Counted from the stretch's first letter, positions 35,346-47,673 are shown. The stretch: 64,000 bases of DNA from Linum tenue (GCA_946122785.1 CAMGYJ010000002.1:54089703-54153702), one strand, 5' to 3'. Translations and numbers: made by a program. The notes: generated by a model not told the origin, from the letters alone.

Positions 35346-36505
35346 GTGTATAATTAGGCGTGAACCAATCATTGATTGGTCGGCCAACATTTTTGCATTC
35401 TTCTTCTTTCTGTCTTGTGAGCTGACGTGCAAAATTCGTATATATTCTTCGTATATATATTGCTCCCCTTTGGAGATACCTATGGCAAAAAAAGGTAAAA
35501 TGGTTGTCCGCTCGAATTACTAAATGGATCTGTAATATAAAGCGTAACCTAATCACAAATTTTGGAATGATAAAATGCTTTTTGGAAAAACACCATAATA
35601 TGTATATATATATATATATGGTGGTAGGTTAAAGGTTGATGAAGTGGAGACCCATGAAAAGGATTGATGGTGATGAGCAAGTACCAACTCTCCCTCCCTC
35701 TCTCTGTGAATGAATTCGTGGGACTGATTTAACACTGCACCAACTGCAAACCTGTGTTGGGCAAAGTATGGACCAGTTACGTATAGGAATAGGAGGGGCG
35801 CGTACGAATTGAAAGGGAACAATCTTTGCACTGTTGGGCTGGGCACCAACTTTTTTTCTGGTAAATTCTTCGAGGTGACGGTACAATAATATACAGCAAT
35901 CCCAAATAATAATATTATTATTGCGTAACGAGAGAAGCGGGTCTGACATTTCCTGACAGTGTTTGAAAAGTTTCGAGCATTCAAGCTGGTGCACGTGCAA
36001 CCAGCCAAAAGATATTAATGCGAATTGTATAATCCCATATCGTAAAATGTGTTCAAATGGATCGCTTTTTGCGACCATATGAAAAGGTCTCGATAAAGCA
36101 AGCAAGAAACATTGCGGTTAAACCGCAACCAGGTTTCAGACTCTTCTTCTTCTTCTGGCTTTCGCCTCCAAAAAATTGATATAACGTTTTAGCGACCATT
36201 TGGTAGTTGAGACCGGATGAAATCGGAACCAAATTCGCAGCAAGGGATAGAGGGAAAACCGTAATATACAGCTAATTAACAGTCAATATAGAAGAGGCTT
36301 CGGCTGTGTGTGTATGGAAAAGAGAGCTCCACAAAATGAAAAGATACATTGTGTTATTATATATATAGAACTATAAAAGTAACTAGTACATAATTAATTA
36401 ATCTCTTTTGATATTCCTTTCGCCCCTACACAAATAAGTACACTTGATTTGCGATTCCCGTCTCTTTGATTTCCATATTTGACCGTGAAGAAACAAAAAC
36501 GAAAT

Positions 36506-36540
<35 letters not shown>

Positions 36541-36874
36541 GGGGGCCAAAACTTAAAACTGGGAAATTGAATTGGAGCTAGGTGGAAGAAGGAGAACAAA
36601 ATGCCTGGCTTTCCCTTGTACGCCTATGACGACGAGGAACGAAGGAAGGAAGGAAGAAGAGAAAAAAAAGCGTCGCTAATTAATGATTAAATCATGACTC
36701 GCCAGGCAGGCAGTAGTACCTTTGCTTTGCTGCAACCATCATCACATATCCTTTTCCTCTTCTTTTTCTTCACTGGCGAGATGCTCGTCATCCCTGCCCT
36801 TCCTTCTCCGCCTCTGCAGTCTGCACTGCTTCTGCTTGTCTTCCTTCCTTCTCAGAAGTGCCTGTGCCTTTTTT

Positions 36875-36908
<34 letters not shown>

Positions 36909-37079
36909 AGAAATTAACAAGGAAGGAAGGAAGGAAAGAGGGAAGGGGAATAGTTCGTTCCCAAGGAGAAGAAGACGAGAGGGTACGGTTTCCCCGTTAA
37001 TGTTGTTTTCACGACCATTAATTAGAGGGCTGGCCCAAAAACACATGAGAAAACGATAAGACAAAAAACCAATAACACA

Positions 37080-37116
<37 letters not shown>

Positions 37117-37466
37117 GTAAAGAATTGTTTGAATAAGAGAATCGGAGAAGAATACTAATTGAACATGAAAACTACAAACAGTGAAACACAATGGGAACAA
37201 GAAGGCCCAGGGGCAGGCACTCGTTCGTTCTTGTCTCTGTCTCTCTGCTCTCTAACCAGAAGGATAGAATATAAATTTCATTATTTAGTTTCTCCACGGC
37301 ACGGTGGATTGTTGAAATAATTTGATTTTATTAAGTTTTTCTGTATTTAAACTTCGCAGAAAATTACTTTAGGGTTCCGGTCAAACCACCGATCCGATTA
37401 GTAGTCAGATATATTTCTATATATATATAAAGTAGTTTGATATACAAAGTAATTCTTGTGAATCAA
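35346..37466. other. Intergenic DNA, few repeats
   Basis: The least repeat-like stretch apart from TAF6. It has (TA)n at 35600-35617, GA runs at 36507-36538 and 36877-36905, and (AAT)n at 37079-37114. The overlapping open frames at 35553-36105 and 36694-37059 show no domains and read partly through simple repeats. A pyrimidine-rich, GA-containing region at 36480-37010 looks like a 5' leader, but no adjoining gene was found. Confidence 0.4.
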
Positions 37467-38010
37467 TGTAACATCCCGAACCTTTTCCCGATAAATATAT
37501 TGTCCGCTCTGAGTCTCGAAACTTACGGTTTTCAACTTTGGGTGTAATTCGATGGACTTCTTATAAGGTCACTCATCTTTGTTGTACGCTACACTAAGCA
37601 CGTTTGACTTCGGAGTTCTCTCAAGAACTCCTCCATTTCACCTTAAAAAGCTTCCTGTCAGTTAAGGTCGGTTTCATACTTAGGAAGCATGGATATCTCC
37701 CGTGCTTTGTCGATGTGAGATTTGCCTAAGGAGTTACATACACCCCCCCCCCTCCCCCCGGGACTCAACGTCCTCGTTGAGGTTTTCCCACCATCGTTCA
37801 AGAGGGACGCGGAGATGCTCTAATACCACTTTTAATATCCCGAACCTTTTCTCGACGAAGATATTGTCCGCTTTGGGTCTCGACCCTCACGGTTTTTGAC
37901 TTGTGTTGCAATTCAAGGTGACTTCCTATAAGGTCACCCATCCTTATTGTACTTCACACTAAACACATTTAACTTCGGAGTTCTGACAAGAACTACTACA
38001 TCTCACCACA
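37467..38010 (-). mobile_element. TRIM element, minus orientation (LTR, interior, truncated LTR)
   Basis: LTR A is 37467-37738, starting TGTAACATCCCGAACC and ending AAGGAGTTACA. The interior 37739-37830, read on the minus strand, has TGGTATTAGAGC, CCCTCTTGAACGATGG and a G-rich polypurine tract, as in the TRIM at 27998-28097. LTR B starts near 37831 and is cut off near 38005. Confidence 0.8.
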
Positions 38011-38169
38011 TTAAAAGTTGGAAGTTCACTTGCTTGACTCCTTTGGGCCTTTCACTAAGATTCTCTTTTGGTGTCTTCGGAAACATCACAATTTGCCTCG
38101 AGTTGAGTCGAACACGTGACCTCACACTTCCCCATTGAGGGTCTCTCTAGAGTTTTACTAGTTGGGCTA

Positions 38170-38444
38170 TGTGACCTTTGGCAAATCGATCCCACATCGA
38201 CAAAGCACGAGAGAGATCCATGGTTCATAAGTAAGAAACCGACATTAACTGACAAGACGCGTTTTGGGGTGAAATTGAGGAGTTCTTGTAAGAACTCTGA
38301 AGTTAAACGTGCTCAATGTGGATAACTACAAGGATGGGTGTCCTTAGGGAAAGTCACCTTGAATTGCGCCCCAAGTCAAAAAACGTGAGGGTCGAGGCCC
38401 AAAGCGAATAATGTCTTGCTCGGGAAAAGGTTCGGGATGTTATA
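38170..38444 (+). mobile_element. TRIM solo LTR, plus orientation
   Basis: GATCCATGGTTCATAAGTAAG-type text, CTTGTAAGAACTCTGAAG and GGGAAAAGGTTCGGGATGTT match the LTR of the TRIM at 26348-28371. It is inverted relative to 37467-37738, giving arms of about 270 bp around a spacer of about 430 bp. Confidence 0.8.
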
Positions 38445-38988
38445 ATCGCATAATCTAGTACTGTTATAAACGAATGACAAACAATTCAGCTAAGTATTAT
38501 TCAATAATTTCATTACAGGATTACTTGAGTCTTTACAAAATCATCCAAGATAATCAAAAATCACACTATTCTTTTAAAAAATAAATTTTTAGTACTAGAT
38601 ATATCGATCACAAGAAAGTTTTATAAATTAAAAGGTGTGAATAGCATGATTGGTCACGGAGATACTAATTTGTTTCACGTCACTTAAAATTTTCAATTGC
38701 ATTAATAGTCACTCAAATTAAATAAAATTATAATTTGTAATTTTTAATTGTCACATCACTTATTTTAATGTCAGCTACGAGATAGGACAAAGTTGATGAA
38801 GTTGGACGAAAGTTAAAAGTCACTGACCAAAATTTAAATTTTAGTTTAAGTGTTAAACGCTAAACAAATTAGTAATCTCGGTGACTACACATTCTGGTCA
38901 CCTAAATCAAAAGTATGTGATCCATAGGTAAAAGGGCGAGAATTTTTTTAAAAAAAGCTTCAACTGAGAAAAAGGTATATAGTTCACA
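38445..38988. other. Unassigned AT-rich DNA
   Basis: No open frame or recognised repeat. Confidence 0.5.
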
Positions 38989-41008
38989 GTTTAGGGATGG
39001 GCGATGAGCTGGTTGGGTGGATTTTGGTATCAAATTGACCCACCCGCTTACTAGCGAGTTGGAATAATTGTGACCCGCAATTCACCCACATACCTCTACG
39101 GGTTGGGTTGGGTGGGTGGCGGATGGTTGCGGTTGGGTTGTTGGTCAACCGGCAAAAGCAATTCTCCAACTAGACATTAAGAAAATTGACTAACATTTAT
39201 AATAAGTTCATAGCAAATTAATAAAACTGTATCAATAATCTGTAATTTTCATACAATTAATAATTTATAGTTTGCATCCCAATATTTAATTGATATTAAC
39301 AATAATTTGCATACCAATATTCAATATCTAATAGATATTGCACAACACAAAACCAATAATAATAGTCAAAACTATTCTTTATTCTCCACCTTTTGAAGTA
39401 TATAATCAGACTGTAGTGCAGTTCGAAAATATGATGAATATTCTATACTATAAGAAATAAATTTTTTTTTATGTAAAAATAGGATGCGGGTCATACAGAT
39501 GACCCGCAATCCACCCATCACCCACCCACATATAGAGGTGTCAATTGGGCGGGTTGGGTTGGGTTCGGATTGGGTATGGCCGGGTTGAGTTTAATCGAGT
39601 TGGGCATTCAATCGGGTCGGTTTCAATTTGGATCGAGTTCAATTGGGTTGCAGGTCAATTGGGTTACGAGTCAATCAGATCACTGGTCAATTGGGTTACG
39701 GATTAGATCGGATTACAGGTGCATCAAATTACGGGTTTATTGGGCTGCAGGTTAATTCGGGTTCGGTCAGGTCGGATTATGGGTTATTCGGGTCAACCCA
39801 TTGGATCATTTACTTCTTGACAGAAAATAATGTTTTACAAACTATCAATATATGAATATAAATTGTAGGTAATAATACAAAACTTAAGAAAATGATAATA
39901 TGATAATATTTTACACATACAAATTAAATATCCATTATGTTAGTATAAAAACTAAATATAAATAAAATACTGTATATAAAAGCTTTGTTGTTGGTTATAA
40001 TTTTTTTGTTTATGGTGAGAGATTGTAACTTCACTTATTTTGTTAATTTATAAAAAATTTGAATCAGTAAAAATTTGAGAATGAATTAAAAATAGGTAGA
40101 CTATATGATTATACATCTCCATATGAATCGTCTTAATTAAATATAGTCTGAGCTAGATGTGTGTCTCTTCATTTTCAAGAAGACTTATGAACATCATTTC
40201 GAATCACCCACTTATATATCTTCATAATTTTTTGTATATTCACAGTAACATCTCATCCTAAAATTCATGGGTCGAACACGGTTCACTCAAATATGATCTT
40301 ATCATCTAGTTTGAATCGTTGATTTATTAATTTATAAAAGTAAATAAAATTAGTAAAAAGTTGAGAATGAAGTAAAATGGTAAACTATCCACTTATATAT
40401 CTTGATAGGGATCATTGATTTTGAGGATTTCATTGATTTTCTTTTCAATATAGTTATGGGTGGTGGAGATACGAATTTGTGTCTAACTCTTCCTATTTAT
40501 ATCATCAATTCTACAAATAATTTTCAATTATTTTGAGAAGAACAGTTCTTTCTTGGAAAATTTAAAAGTATAATAATGTATACATTGAATTTTTGTACAA
40601 GCATTTGGGTCAAATGGGTTATTCGGGTTATTCGAGTTGGGTTCAGTTCGGTTATGAGTTATTTGGGTTATGAATCATTCGGGTTATATATGGGTCGGGT
40701 TATGGGTTGGATCGGATAACGAGTTCATCAAGTTATGGGTTGATCGGATTACGGGTCAATTGGTTTCGGGTTACGGGCGGGCTTCAGGTAGTTGACTTTT
40801 TGTCAAATCGGGTTACGAACTGGTTGTGGGTCGGGTGGGTTGGGCGGGTTAGTCGGGTCGGGTTCAATTTTGACAGCTCTAACCACATAAGTGCGGGTGG
40901 AAGATTTATCAATCCGCAATCCACCGACATCAATTACCCATTGCTTGCAGATCGAATTATTTACGAATGTATCAATATCAATCCGTGGATTAAGCACCCA
41001 CATCCCCT
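38989..41008. mobile_element. Outer Ac-like hAT element, split by an inner hAT
   Basis: The left end is TAGGGATGGGCGATGAGC (from 38992). The right end near 41008, reverse complemented, starts AGGGGATGTGGGTG. AGTTCACA occurs at 38981-38988 and 41009-41016, an exact 8-bp repeat if the element starts three bases before TAGGG. GGGTGGGT/CCCACCC subterminal repeats are at both sides. There is no transposase. Confidence 0.7.
39533..40881. mobile_element. Inner Ac-like hAT element with 7-of-8 TSD
   Basis: The left end is TAGAGGTGTCAATTGGGC. The right end, reverse complemented, is TAGAGCTGTCAAAATTGAAC. Flanks are CCCACATA (39525-39532) and ACCACATA (40882-40889). Both subterminal regions are arrays of GGGTTA/GGGTCGG with G/C strand bias (39540-39800, 40605-40870); the middle is AT-rich. 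The short frames inside read through these arrays and are not genes. Confidence 0.88.
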
Positions 41009-41334
41009 AGTTCACATATTTCAAAGTGAGCATACGACAATAATTATGATTGATTAGTCAATGCTATTCACTACCAAATATTTTTAATAAAGGTTGTATT
41101 GTTTATGTTCTCAAAAAACATGGCCCTGATTTGGGGAACATAAAATCAATGATTTGAGTGTTTAAAAAATTTGTTCCGAATCCGTATTCAGTAAAGTGCG
41201 TACATCAAGGCAATTCCGCGCATTTATTTTATATTATATTAAATTGAATTTAAACCAGATCGGACAAATTAGTGGTTGATAGTTCAACGATTTATTGTTG
41301 TGGAACCATTGGCAGAATCATTCATGCTTTAATT
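41009..41334. other. Unassigned spacer
   Basis: AT-rich DNA between two hAT elements with nothing recognisable. Confidence 0.5.
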
Positions 41335-42020
41335 TAGGGATGCCAACAAAATCCGAACCCACGGGTACCCACCCGACCCAATTCGGTCAACGTGGGTAAA
41401 ATCCGTGTTGATGGGTTTTGGGTCGGCTTTGGGTATAAACCCGTTCACTATTCACCGGGTTGGGTTGGATTTAGATATAGGTAAACCCGGCCTATGGGTA
41501 CCCGCCCACACCCATATTAATTTTCTCGATATATTTAATATTCTAAACAACTAATCTGATTTATGTTTCTGGAGACATGTCTAATTTTTTCTTTCTAATT
41601 GTGTAAAATGAAGTTGATGTTATCAAGTGAAGAGTGAAGAAACTTAATTAAAAGGAATAAGGTTTCAATTAATCATGTTATTTATGGATAATTTGTGATT
41701 TGCTTCAATTTTCTTGAGTTTTCAAGATTGGTGTTGAACAATTTGCATAGTTACTTTTTTATTTGCTTGAATTTTCTAGAATTGTCTTTTATATATGGAT
41801 AATTTGTATTGAGAGATTTATATTTGTCTTTAATTTTGATAGGAACTTGTTATTGTACATTTTTTACGACAAAAACCCGTGGGTACCCATGAACCCGCGG
41901 ATACCCAGCGGGTTGGGTTGGGTTTGAGTTTTTCAAACCCAGTGGGTTTTATCCCGGATTTTTTTCTCGGATAAACCCATGGGTTTGGGTTTGGCAAAAC
42001 CCGACCCATTGCCATCCCTA
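41335..42020. mobile_element. Ac-like non-autonomous hAT element
   Basis: The left end is TAGGGATGCCAACAAAATCC. The right end, reverse complemented, is TAGGGATGGCAATGGGTCGG. TGCTTTAA (41325-41332) and TGCTTTAT (42021-42028) form a 7-of-8 TSD, leaving two extra bases at the left junction. Subterminal ACCCACGGGTACC-type repeats are on both sides. Confidence 0.85.
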
Positions 42021-42064
42021 TGCTTTATAAAATAAAAAGACAAATATATAGTGGCTATTTTATT

Positions 42065-42410
42065 GCACTCACTTTTTTGGGTGCACCAACTCTAAAAAGT
42101 AGACATAATATATCGAATTATGAACTTTAATTTGTAATATTAGTCTAATATGATTATATAACATAGAATCACAACTAACCAATCTATTACCATAACCCCA
42201 TAACCTTCAATTTTGAATCCCAACCCAAAATCTTAAATTGTAAACCTAACCCTAATCCCTAAATCCTTCCAATTAAAGTAAGTCTTGATTGATTTTTTTG
42301 CAAATTCATGTATTTCTTGCTCATAATATCATAAGCAATGACTGATGTCGTTTTTACATGAATCACATGCTTGTAATGACCATTATGAGGCGAGTGCATT
42401 GAATTCACCC
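42065..42410 (+). repeat. GTGCACCC/GTGCATTGAATTCA repeat, copy 1
   Basis: Collinear with 42862-43235: AACTCTAAAA(A)GTAG, ATTAGTCT(A/G)A, TTTTTTTGCAA(A/G)TTCATGT and GGTGCATTGAATTCA occur in the same order. The two copies flank the MITE at 42430-42802. The ends GGGTGCACC and GTGCATT suggest a MITE with short TIRs, but no TSD is clear. Confidence 0.75.
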
Positions 42411-42429
42411 AAAAGAGTGGGTGCACTGA

Positions 42430-42802
42430 CCTTGGGTAAAATCAAAGGTATGGCATACCTTGAGTACGAAAATGATATATAGACCTCGAATTGACTGGAG
42501 TTTGGCATGTAGTACTATTCCTAAACCCTTAAAGATTAAAGTATAGGCCTTAATTCTATAAATCTCATACACTAAGATCAATTTAATTAGGAACAAAAAT
42601 CGACCGTCATGATTCATCGAAATATATGCAACAAATTACATGTAAAATCTTAGGGGTTAGGCTTTATGATTTAGATAACTAAGACCTAGGGTTCATTTAT
42701 CAAAGGTTAGAGTACAGTATTATGCCCAAAAATCCGGTTAACTCGAGGTCTAGATAGCGTTTTCCTACTCAAGGTATGTCGTACCCTAGATTTAACCCAA
42801 GG
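42430..42802. mobile_element. MITE with terminal inverted repeats of about 90 bp
   Basis: The left end is CCTTGGGTAAAATCAAAGGT. The right end, reverse complemented, is CCTTGGGTTAAATCTAGGGT. The match continues inward through GACATACCTTGAGTA and TAGACCTCGA on both arms. There is no coding content. It is related to 5160-5690 and to the tandem copies at 44574-45130. Confidence 0.8.
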
Positions 42803-42861
42803 TATGATAGAAGCCACAATATATAGATGGTTATATATATGTCATTATATAGGTGGCTACT

Positions 42862-43235
42862 TCGGTGCACCCACAAAAATGAGTGCATTCAATGCACCCA
42901 ACTCTAAAAGTAGCATTAAGACAACAAATTTTGGATTTTAATTGGTAACATTAGTCTGAAATGATGATAGAACATATGATCATAACTAATTAATCCATAA
43001 CCCTCACCCCTAAGTCTTCAATTTTGAACACAAACCAAACACCCAAATTATAAACCCTAACCCTAACCCTAAATCGTTAAACCCTTAATCCTTCAAATTA
43101 AAGTAAATGTTGAATGAATTTTTTTGCAAGTTCATGTGTTTCTTGTTCATAATATCATAAGCGACAATTGATACAGTTTTGACATGAATTGCATGCTCGG
43201 AATGACGATTATGAAGCGGGTGCATTGAATTCATC
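42862..43235 (+). repeat. GTGCACCC/GTGCATTGAATTCA repeat, copy 2
   Basis: See copy 1 for shared blocks. It contains three CCCTAA units near 43061-43080, which the first copy has in mutated form, so these are part of the repeat and not a telomere remnant. Confidence 0.75.
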
Positions 43236-44204
43236 TATCACCAAACAGTTCTAACAAAGTATTCAAACTATCGCACACAGGCAATAACTTTTTTTATTAA
43301 ATTAAATTTAGCAATCATGGTGATAATTCGTAGTTGACCACATATAGCTGAAAAGGAGGCTGATAAATGAAGAAAAGGAAGAATAAATAAAATTAGTAGG
43401 TTGAGGTTAGATAATCTTAGCTTACGTTAAAGTTTTTTTCTTCTAATTTTTTAAGATTAAAATTTGGAAGTAGTGGACTAGTAAAACTGGAGTGGTTCAT
43501 CTAGTTTCATGTCAAACTGTTAAAAATCGTTGGGTCCATTCTAACATTCCGATCTAAGGAACCAAACCGATATTGTAACTGGTTTAGTGGTTCTTCTGGT
43601 GTACTTGTTGATCCAGTTCGATTCTTATAACAATGATTATATTAGAGTATTGGGGAAAACATATTTGGTCAAACGACATTATTGTTAGTTTTTAACTTGT
43701 AGATCTCAAGTTCGAATTTTATGGTTGCCTCCTTCTTTCTGGTCGTTAGCCTCCTTTAGTAGCATGTATGTATCTTTATTTTGTCATGAGAGGTCGTGTG
43801 TTCTTATCTCATTAGCATTGTGTTGATTTTGCTTCGTGTGTTGTGGCTTGATGGAGGTAATGATGCGCCGTACACAAGATTCAAGAAGATGCTAGGCAAG
43901 AGTTGATGTCTTGCTTAACGCTTAGAACTCCTAAGCATTGCTTAGACATTTTGAGCGAAAACACAATTTTTTAGTTGAAATAACAATTTGTCTTCATCAA
44001 CCTCAAAAGCAAACTCCTCCCAATCCTCCTCTTCTTCCTCATCGTTGACTCGCAGCCTATTACACACTCCTCATCATAGGCCAAGATGTCAAGTATAATC
44101 CTATGATGGGTGTAGTATATAGCAAGTATATTTTCAATTATCAAACCCATACTGGGTTTGTCTGAACGTATTTTTTAAACTATCAAACTAAATAGACAAA
44201 CTAG
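43236..44204. other. Unassigned DNA
   Basis: No open frame above 60 codons with family resemblance and no terminal repeats. Confidence 0.5.
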
Positions 44205-44509
44205 TAGAGGTGACAATTTATAATCCAATCCATCCACTTAGATATCTAACTAATTGAATCCATTTACATCCAATCCATTTGGAATGGATTGTTGGCAAAT
44301 TACAATTTAGTACCTATATTTTTATATTTTACAATTTGGTACCTAAAATTTATTTTATTATACAAAAATGTCATTTAAAAATTATGTTTTGGTACCTAAT
44401 TTTTTTTATTAAATTCACTTGATACATGGATCCAATCCATGAAGACACCAATCCATTTGATTCAATTCACTTGGTACATGGATCCAATCCATTTGTCACC
44501 TCACCTCTA
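44205..44509. mobile_element. Short Ac-like hAT MITE with 7-of-8 TSD
   Basis: The left end is TAGAGGTGACAATTTATAAT. The right end, reverse complemented, is TAGAGGTGAGGTGACAAATG. Flanks are CAAACTAG (44197-44204) and CAAACTAT (44510-44517). Subterminal repeats are ATCCAATCCAT on both sides. Confidence 0.87.
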
Positions 44510-44573
44510 CAAACTATTAAAACGAGGTTGAATTAAAATGAGAAGGCTTCACTCGGATGATAATCCCCTAGTC

Positions 44574-45145
44574 ACGTCAGGCGTATACTATATGCCAGGT
44601 GATCTAGCCGTTAGATGTACTTAGATGAGCTCCGGCCGATCTCAACGGTCAATTTTTGTTTTTCATTAAATCAAACTTCGGGTGAGGGTTTAGAAAATCG
44701 GTGCCTGGGGTTTATCCATTAGAGGTTAGGGTATAGTATCACACCCCAAACTCGATTTAATTCATGGTCTAGATAGAGATATCTCACTAGTAGTACCTGA
44801 CGTATAGTATACGTCTGACGTACGCCTGTCTGACCCATATATATGGTGATGACTGGTGTACGTCAGGCGTATACTATATGCCAGGTGATCTAGCCGTTAG
44901 ATGTACTTAGATGAGCTCCGGCCGATCTCAACGGTCAATTATTGTTTTTCATTAAATCAAACTTCGGGTGGGGGTTTAGAAAATCGGTGTTTGGGGTTTA
45001 TCCATTAGTGGTTAGGGTATAGTATCACACCCAAAACTCGATTTAATTCATGGTCTAGATAGAGATATCTCACTAGTAGTACCTGAAGTATAGTATACGT
45101 CTGACGTACGCCAGTCTGACCCATATATATATATAATTAGCAGGT
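44574..45145. repeat. Tandem duplication of a long-TIR MITE (286-bp period)
   Basis: Two near-identical copies start at 44574 and 44860 with ACGTCAGGCGTATACTATAT. Within the second copy the ends are inverted repeats: GGTGTACGTCAGGCGTATAC and, from the other end, GGCGTACGTCAGACGTATAC. The internal TCTAGATAGAGATATCTC links it to the MITE at 42430. The tandem arrangement implies duplication by unequal exchange or insertion into its own end. Confidence 0.8.
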
Positions 45146-46155
45146 CAAATTTACTTAGGAACCTTATTCGAGCATACCCTAACCTTCCTAATTGCTTTAA
45201 ACGGAGAAGCATACCACACTACCAAGTTAGGCAATTAGTGCAACCAAATCCACTTCCTCGGGAGATGACCCGAAGTGACCCAAATTACTTGATCACCTCT
45301 GCTTTCACCACTTCCTTCAAGTTAGGATTCATTCAACATTGGGGCTTACACACCAATTTGACATCATCCTCCATTAGGATTTTGTGGGAGTAGAAGGGGG
45401 GGCCGATTCCCCTTATGTCGCTGATCTTCGAAGCAATCACCCTCCATGTTTCCTAAGGAGCTCCACTAACCTTGTTTTCTGTTATGGAGTAAGGGTGGTG
45501 CTAATGATTACTAGATGCTTACCTCTCTCCCTCAATAAGGCATATGCAATGTGGCTAGGAGTGACTTCAGCTCCAACTTTGATGGTTCTTCTAAATAGGT
45601 GGGGTTCTTAGGGAATTTAGGCAGTGGTTCTGCCTCCAACTCATGCTATTGTACTTCGACTTCCTCCACAACTGCTAGTGGATCCTCCAGCTGAGTGTCT
45701 TCAAAGCCATGTGTACCTATCGCGAAACATTGCTCAAAATAGTCGTTAGAACTGGCACCCGCGTAGGCGAGTGCCACAACATAATATAACACAACATCAC
45801 ATAAGTCCACATCATTAGGCACACTAGAATGTTCCGTGCTATCGAAAATGGAGAATGTGATTTTCGCATCCTCTTCGCATAATATCAACTTCCTTTCATC
45901 ACATCTATAAGAGCCTTGACAAGGGCCAAGAATGGTCTACTCAAAATAAGGGGAATGTCGACATCCTTGTTGATGCAAGGATGTCAAAATCAACTAGCTA
46001 GATAATCATCCCGACCTTAATAAGTAGGTCCTCGACTATTTCCTTAGGGTGCACTATATATCTATCAGCCAACTGCATATTCATCCTAGTAGCACTAGGA
46101 TCACCTATGTCTAACTTCTTGAAAAGCTTATATGGCATAACATTAATACTGGCCC

Positions 46156-47673
46156 TGATAGACCAATAATTACACATGTTTTCACCCCATTCTGAAGTCG
46201 TTTGAGATGTGGATTCTAGTGTTTTAAGCCGATTTCACGCTAGGGTATGTGTTTATGTCATATTTCAGGTCCCGGCGTTGGAATTGAGGCGGAGGAACGA
46301 GTTCTGGGTCGAAAGGAGCGAAGTTGGGACAAGGTGAGCCGCAGGAGGAAAATACCCGGTCAGGTGGCCAAATACCCGACCGGGTATTCACTGTCTTGGG
46401 CGCCCGAGAAACAGAGAGGGGCCCGGGCAGATGACATAAATCCCCGGTCGGGGATTATGGAAAGTGACCGGGGATTTTAGCTTCACCAAAGCGGCGCATT
46501 TTGCATATACCCGGTCGAAACCCGAAATACCCGACTGGGTATTTCGACCGGGTATCGCGATGGCAGCTGATAAAAGGAAAAGAAGGCCAACTTTCAAAGG
46601 GTTCCGAGTTTTTGACATAAATCCCCGGTCGGGGATTATGGAAAGTGACCGGGGATTTTAGCTTCACCAAAGCGGCACGTTTTGCATATACCCGGTCGAA
46701 ACCCGAAATACCCGACCGGGTATTTCGACCGGGTATCGCGATGGCAGCTGATAAAAGGAAAAGAAGGCCAACTTTCAAAGGGTTCCGAGTTTTTGAGAGA
46801 GAAAGCGATACCTAGAGAGAGAAAGCGACGAACCAGAGTTCCCAAGCGTCATAGATCGATCTTCATCACCATTGGAGCCCGGCTTGAGCTTGGAGAAGTG
46901 CGATTAAACGTCCAGGAGCAGAAATCCATCTTCACAGTATGATTTCCGCGTCTGAAAATGCTTTTGCTTCTTCCTCTATGGAGTAGTTCCCCCATTCATC
47001 TGGGTATGGGGAACCCTAGATTTGTATGCTAGGTCTGATTGTATGAACCCAAGTACAGAGTTTGTGAATTGATTATATTCGATTGAGGTTTGAATGATTG
47101 AATGACTTGAATCCTGATCAAATTCTTGTTGTTTCTGCTTTGACCTAGAATGAGAATATCTGCCTAGGTTGATAGAGTACCCTTAATCGAAGGTGGCGAA
47201 TTGATGACTTTAGTCGAGGAGCCAATTCGCTATTCTGCACCGAATTCAATTCGGTAGTGGAGGTTTGGTTCGTTAGGGCCTCAATCTGTTTACTCCGGTG
47301 GAGGTTAGTCGCCCGCTAGAGACTCAGATTGGGAGGGTCTGGAGACCTTTAGTCGAGACTTCAGGCTAATTAAGAACCTTCCGCAGTATAACTTTCATGA
47401 AAACTGAACTTGGTAAATTGCAATCCGACTTAACTGCAGTCTATGGGGATCCATATCCGGGTGACCTCTCTTGACTTGACAACAACCGTTTACTTGTTTT
47501 GTGTTTTTGTTTGCTTGAGTTTGCACTAAAAGTTCACTGCTAAATAACGAGAATTCACCGAGTAGTCATCACATCTAGGACCCGGGTTGACAATAAAACC
47601 CAAACCCGCTATACTACGCTTTAGGAAGTGGTTGCACTTGGCCATTTTCTAGAGTGACAGTAGGAGTGAGTCA
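46156..47673 (+). mobile_element. Solo LTR (family C), inserted at the protease active-site codons
   Basis: It starts TGATAGACCAATAATTACAC and ends GAGTGAGTCA. It carries the conserved box in plus orientation (TTTCACGCTAGG, ATATTTCAGGTCCC, 46236-46275). Flanks GGCCC (46151-46155) and GGCGC (47674-47678) match at 4 of 5. On the minus strand the insertion separates DLGA from SINVMP of the protease. No internal retroelement domain adjoins it. Confidence 0.88.
46433..46796 (+). repeat. 181-bp tandem duplication inside the solo LTR
   Basis: Copies start at 46433 and 46614 (both GACATAAATCCCCGGTCGGG) and differ by about three bases by eye. Each has several CCCGGTCG/CGACCGGG palindromes. The overlapping minus-strand frames at 46388-46845 are produced by this duplication. 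Confidence 0.95.

Noticed and set aside
35553..37059. Overlapping open frames of 90-158 codons as genes
   Set aside because: They overlap on both strands, run through GA and TA simple repeats, and show no domain, exon structure or codon pattern.
43055..43085. Telomere-like CCCTAA repeats
   Set aside because: Only three units, and they are part of a dispersed repeat whose second copy at 42240 has a mutated version.
46388..46845. Duplicated minus-strand protein frames
   Set aside because: They arise from the 181-bp tandem duplication in a solo LTR; no start context or family match.
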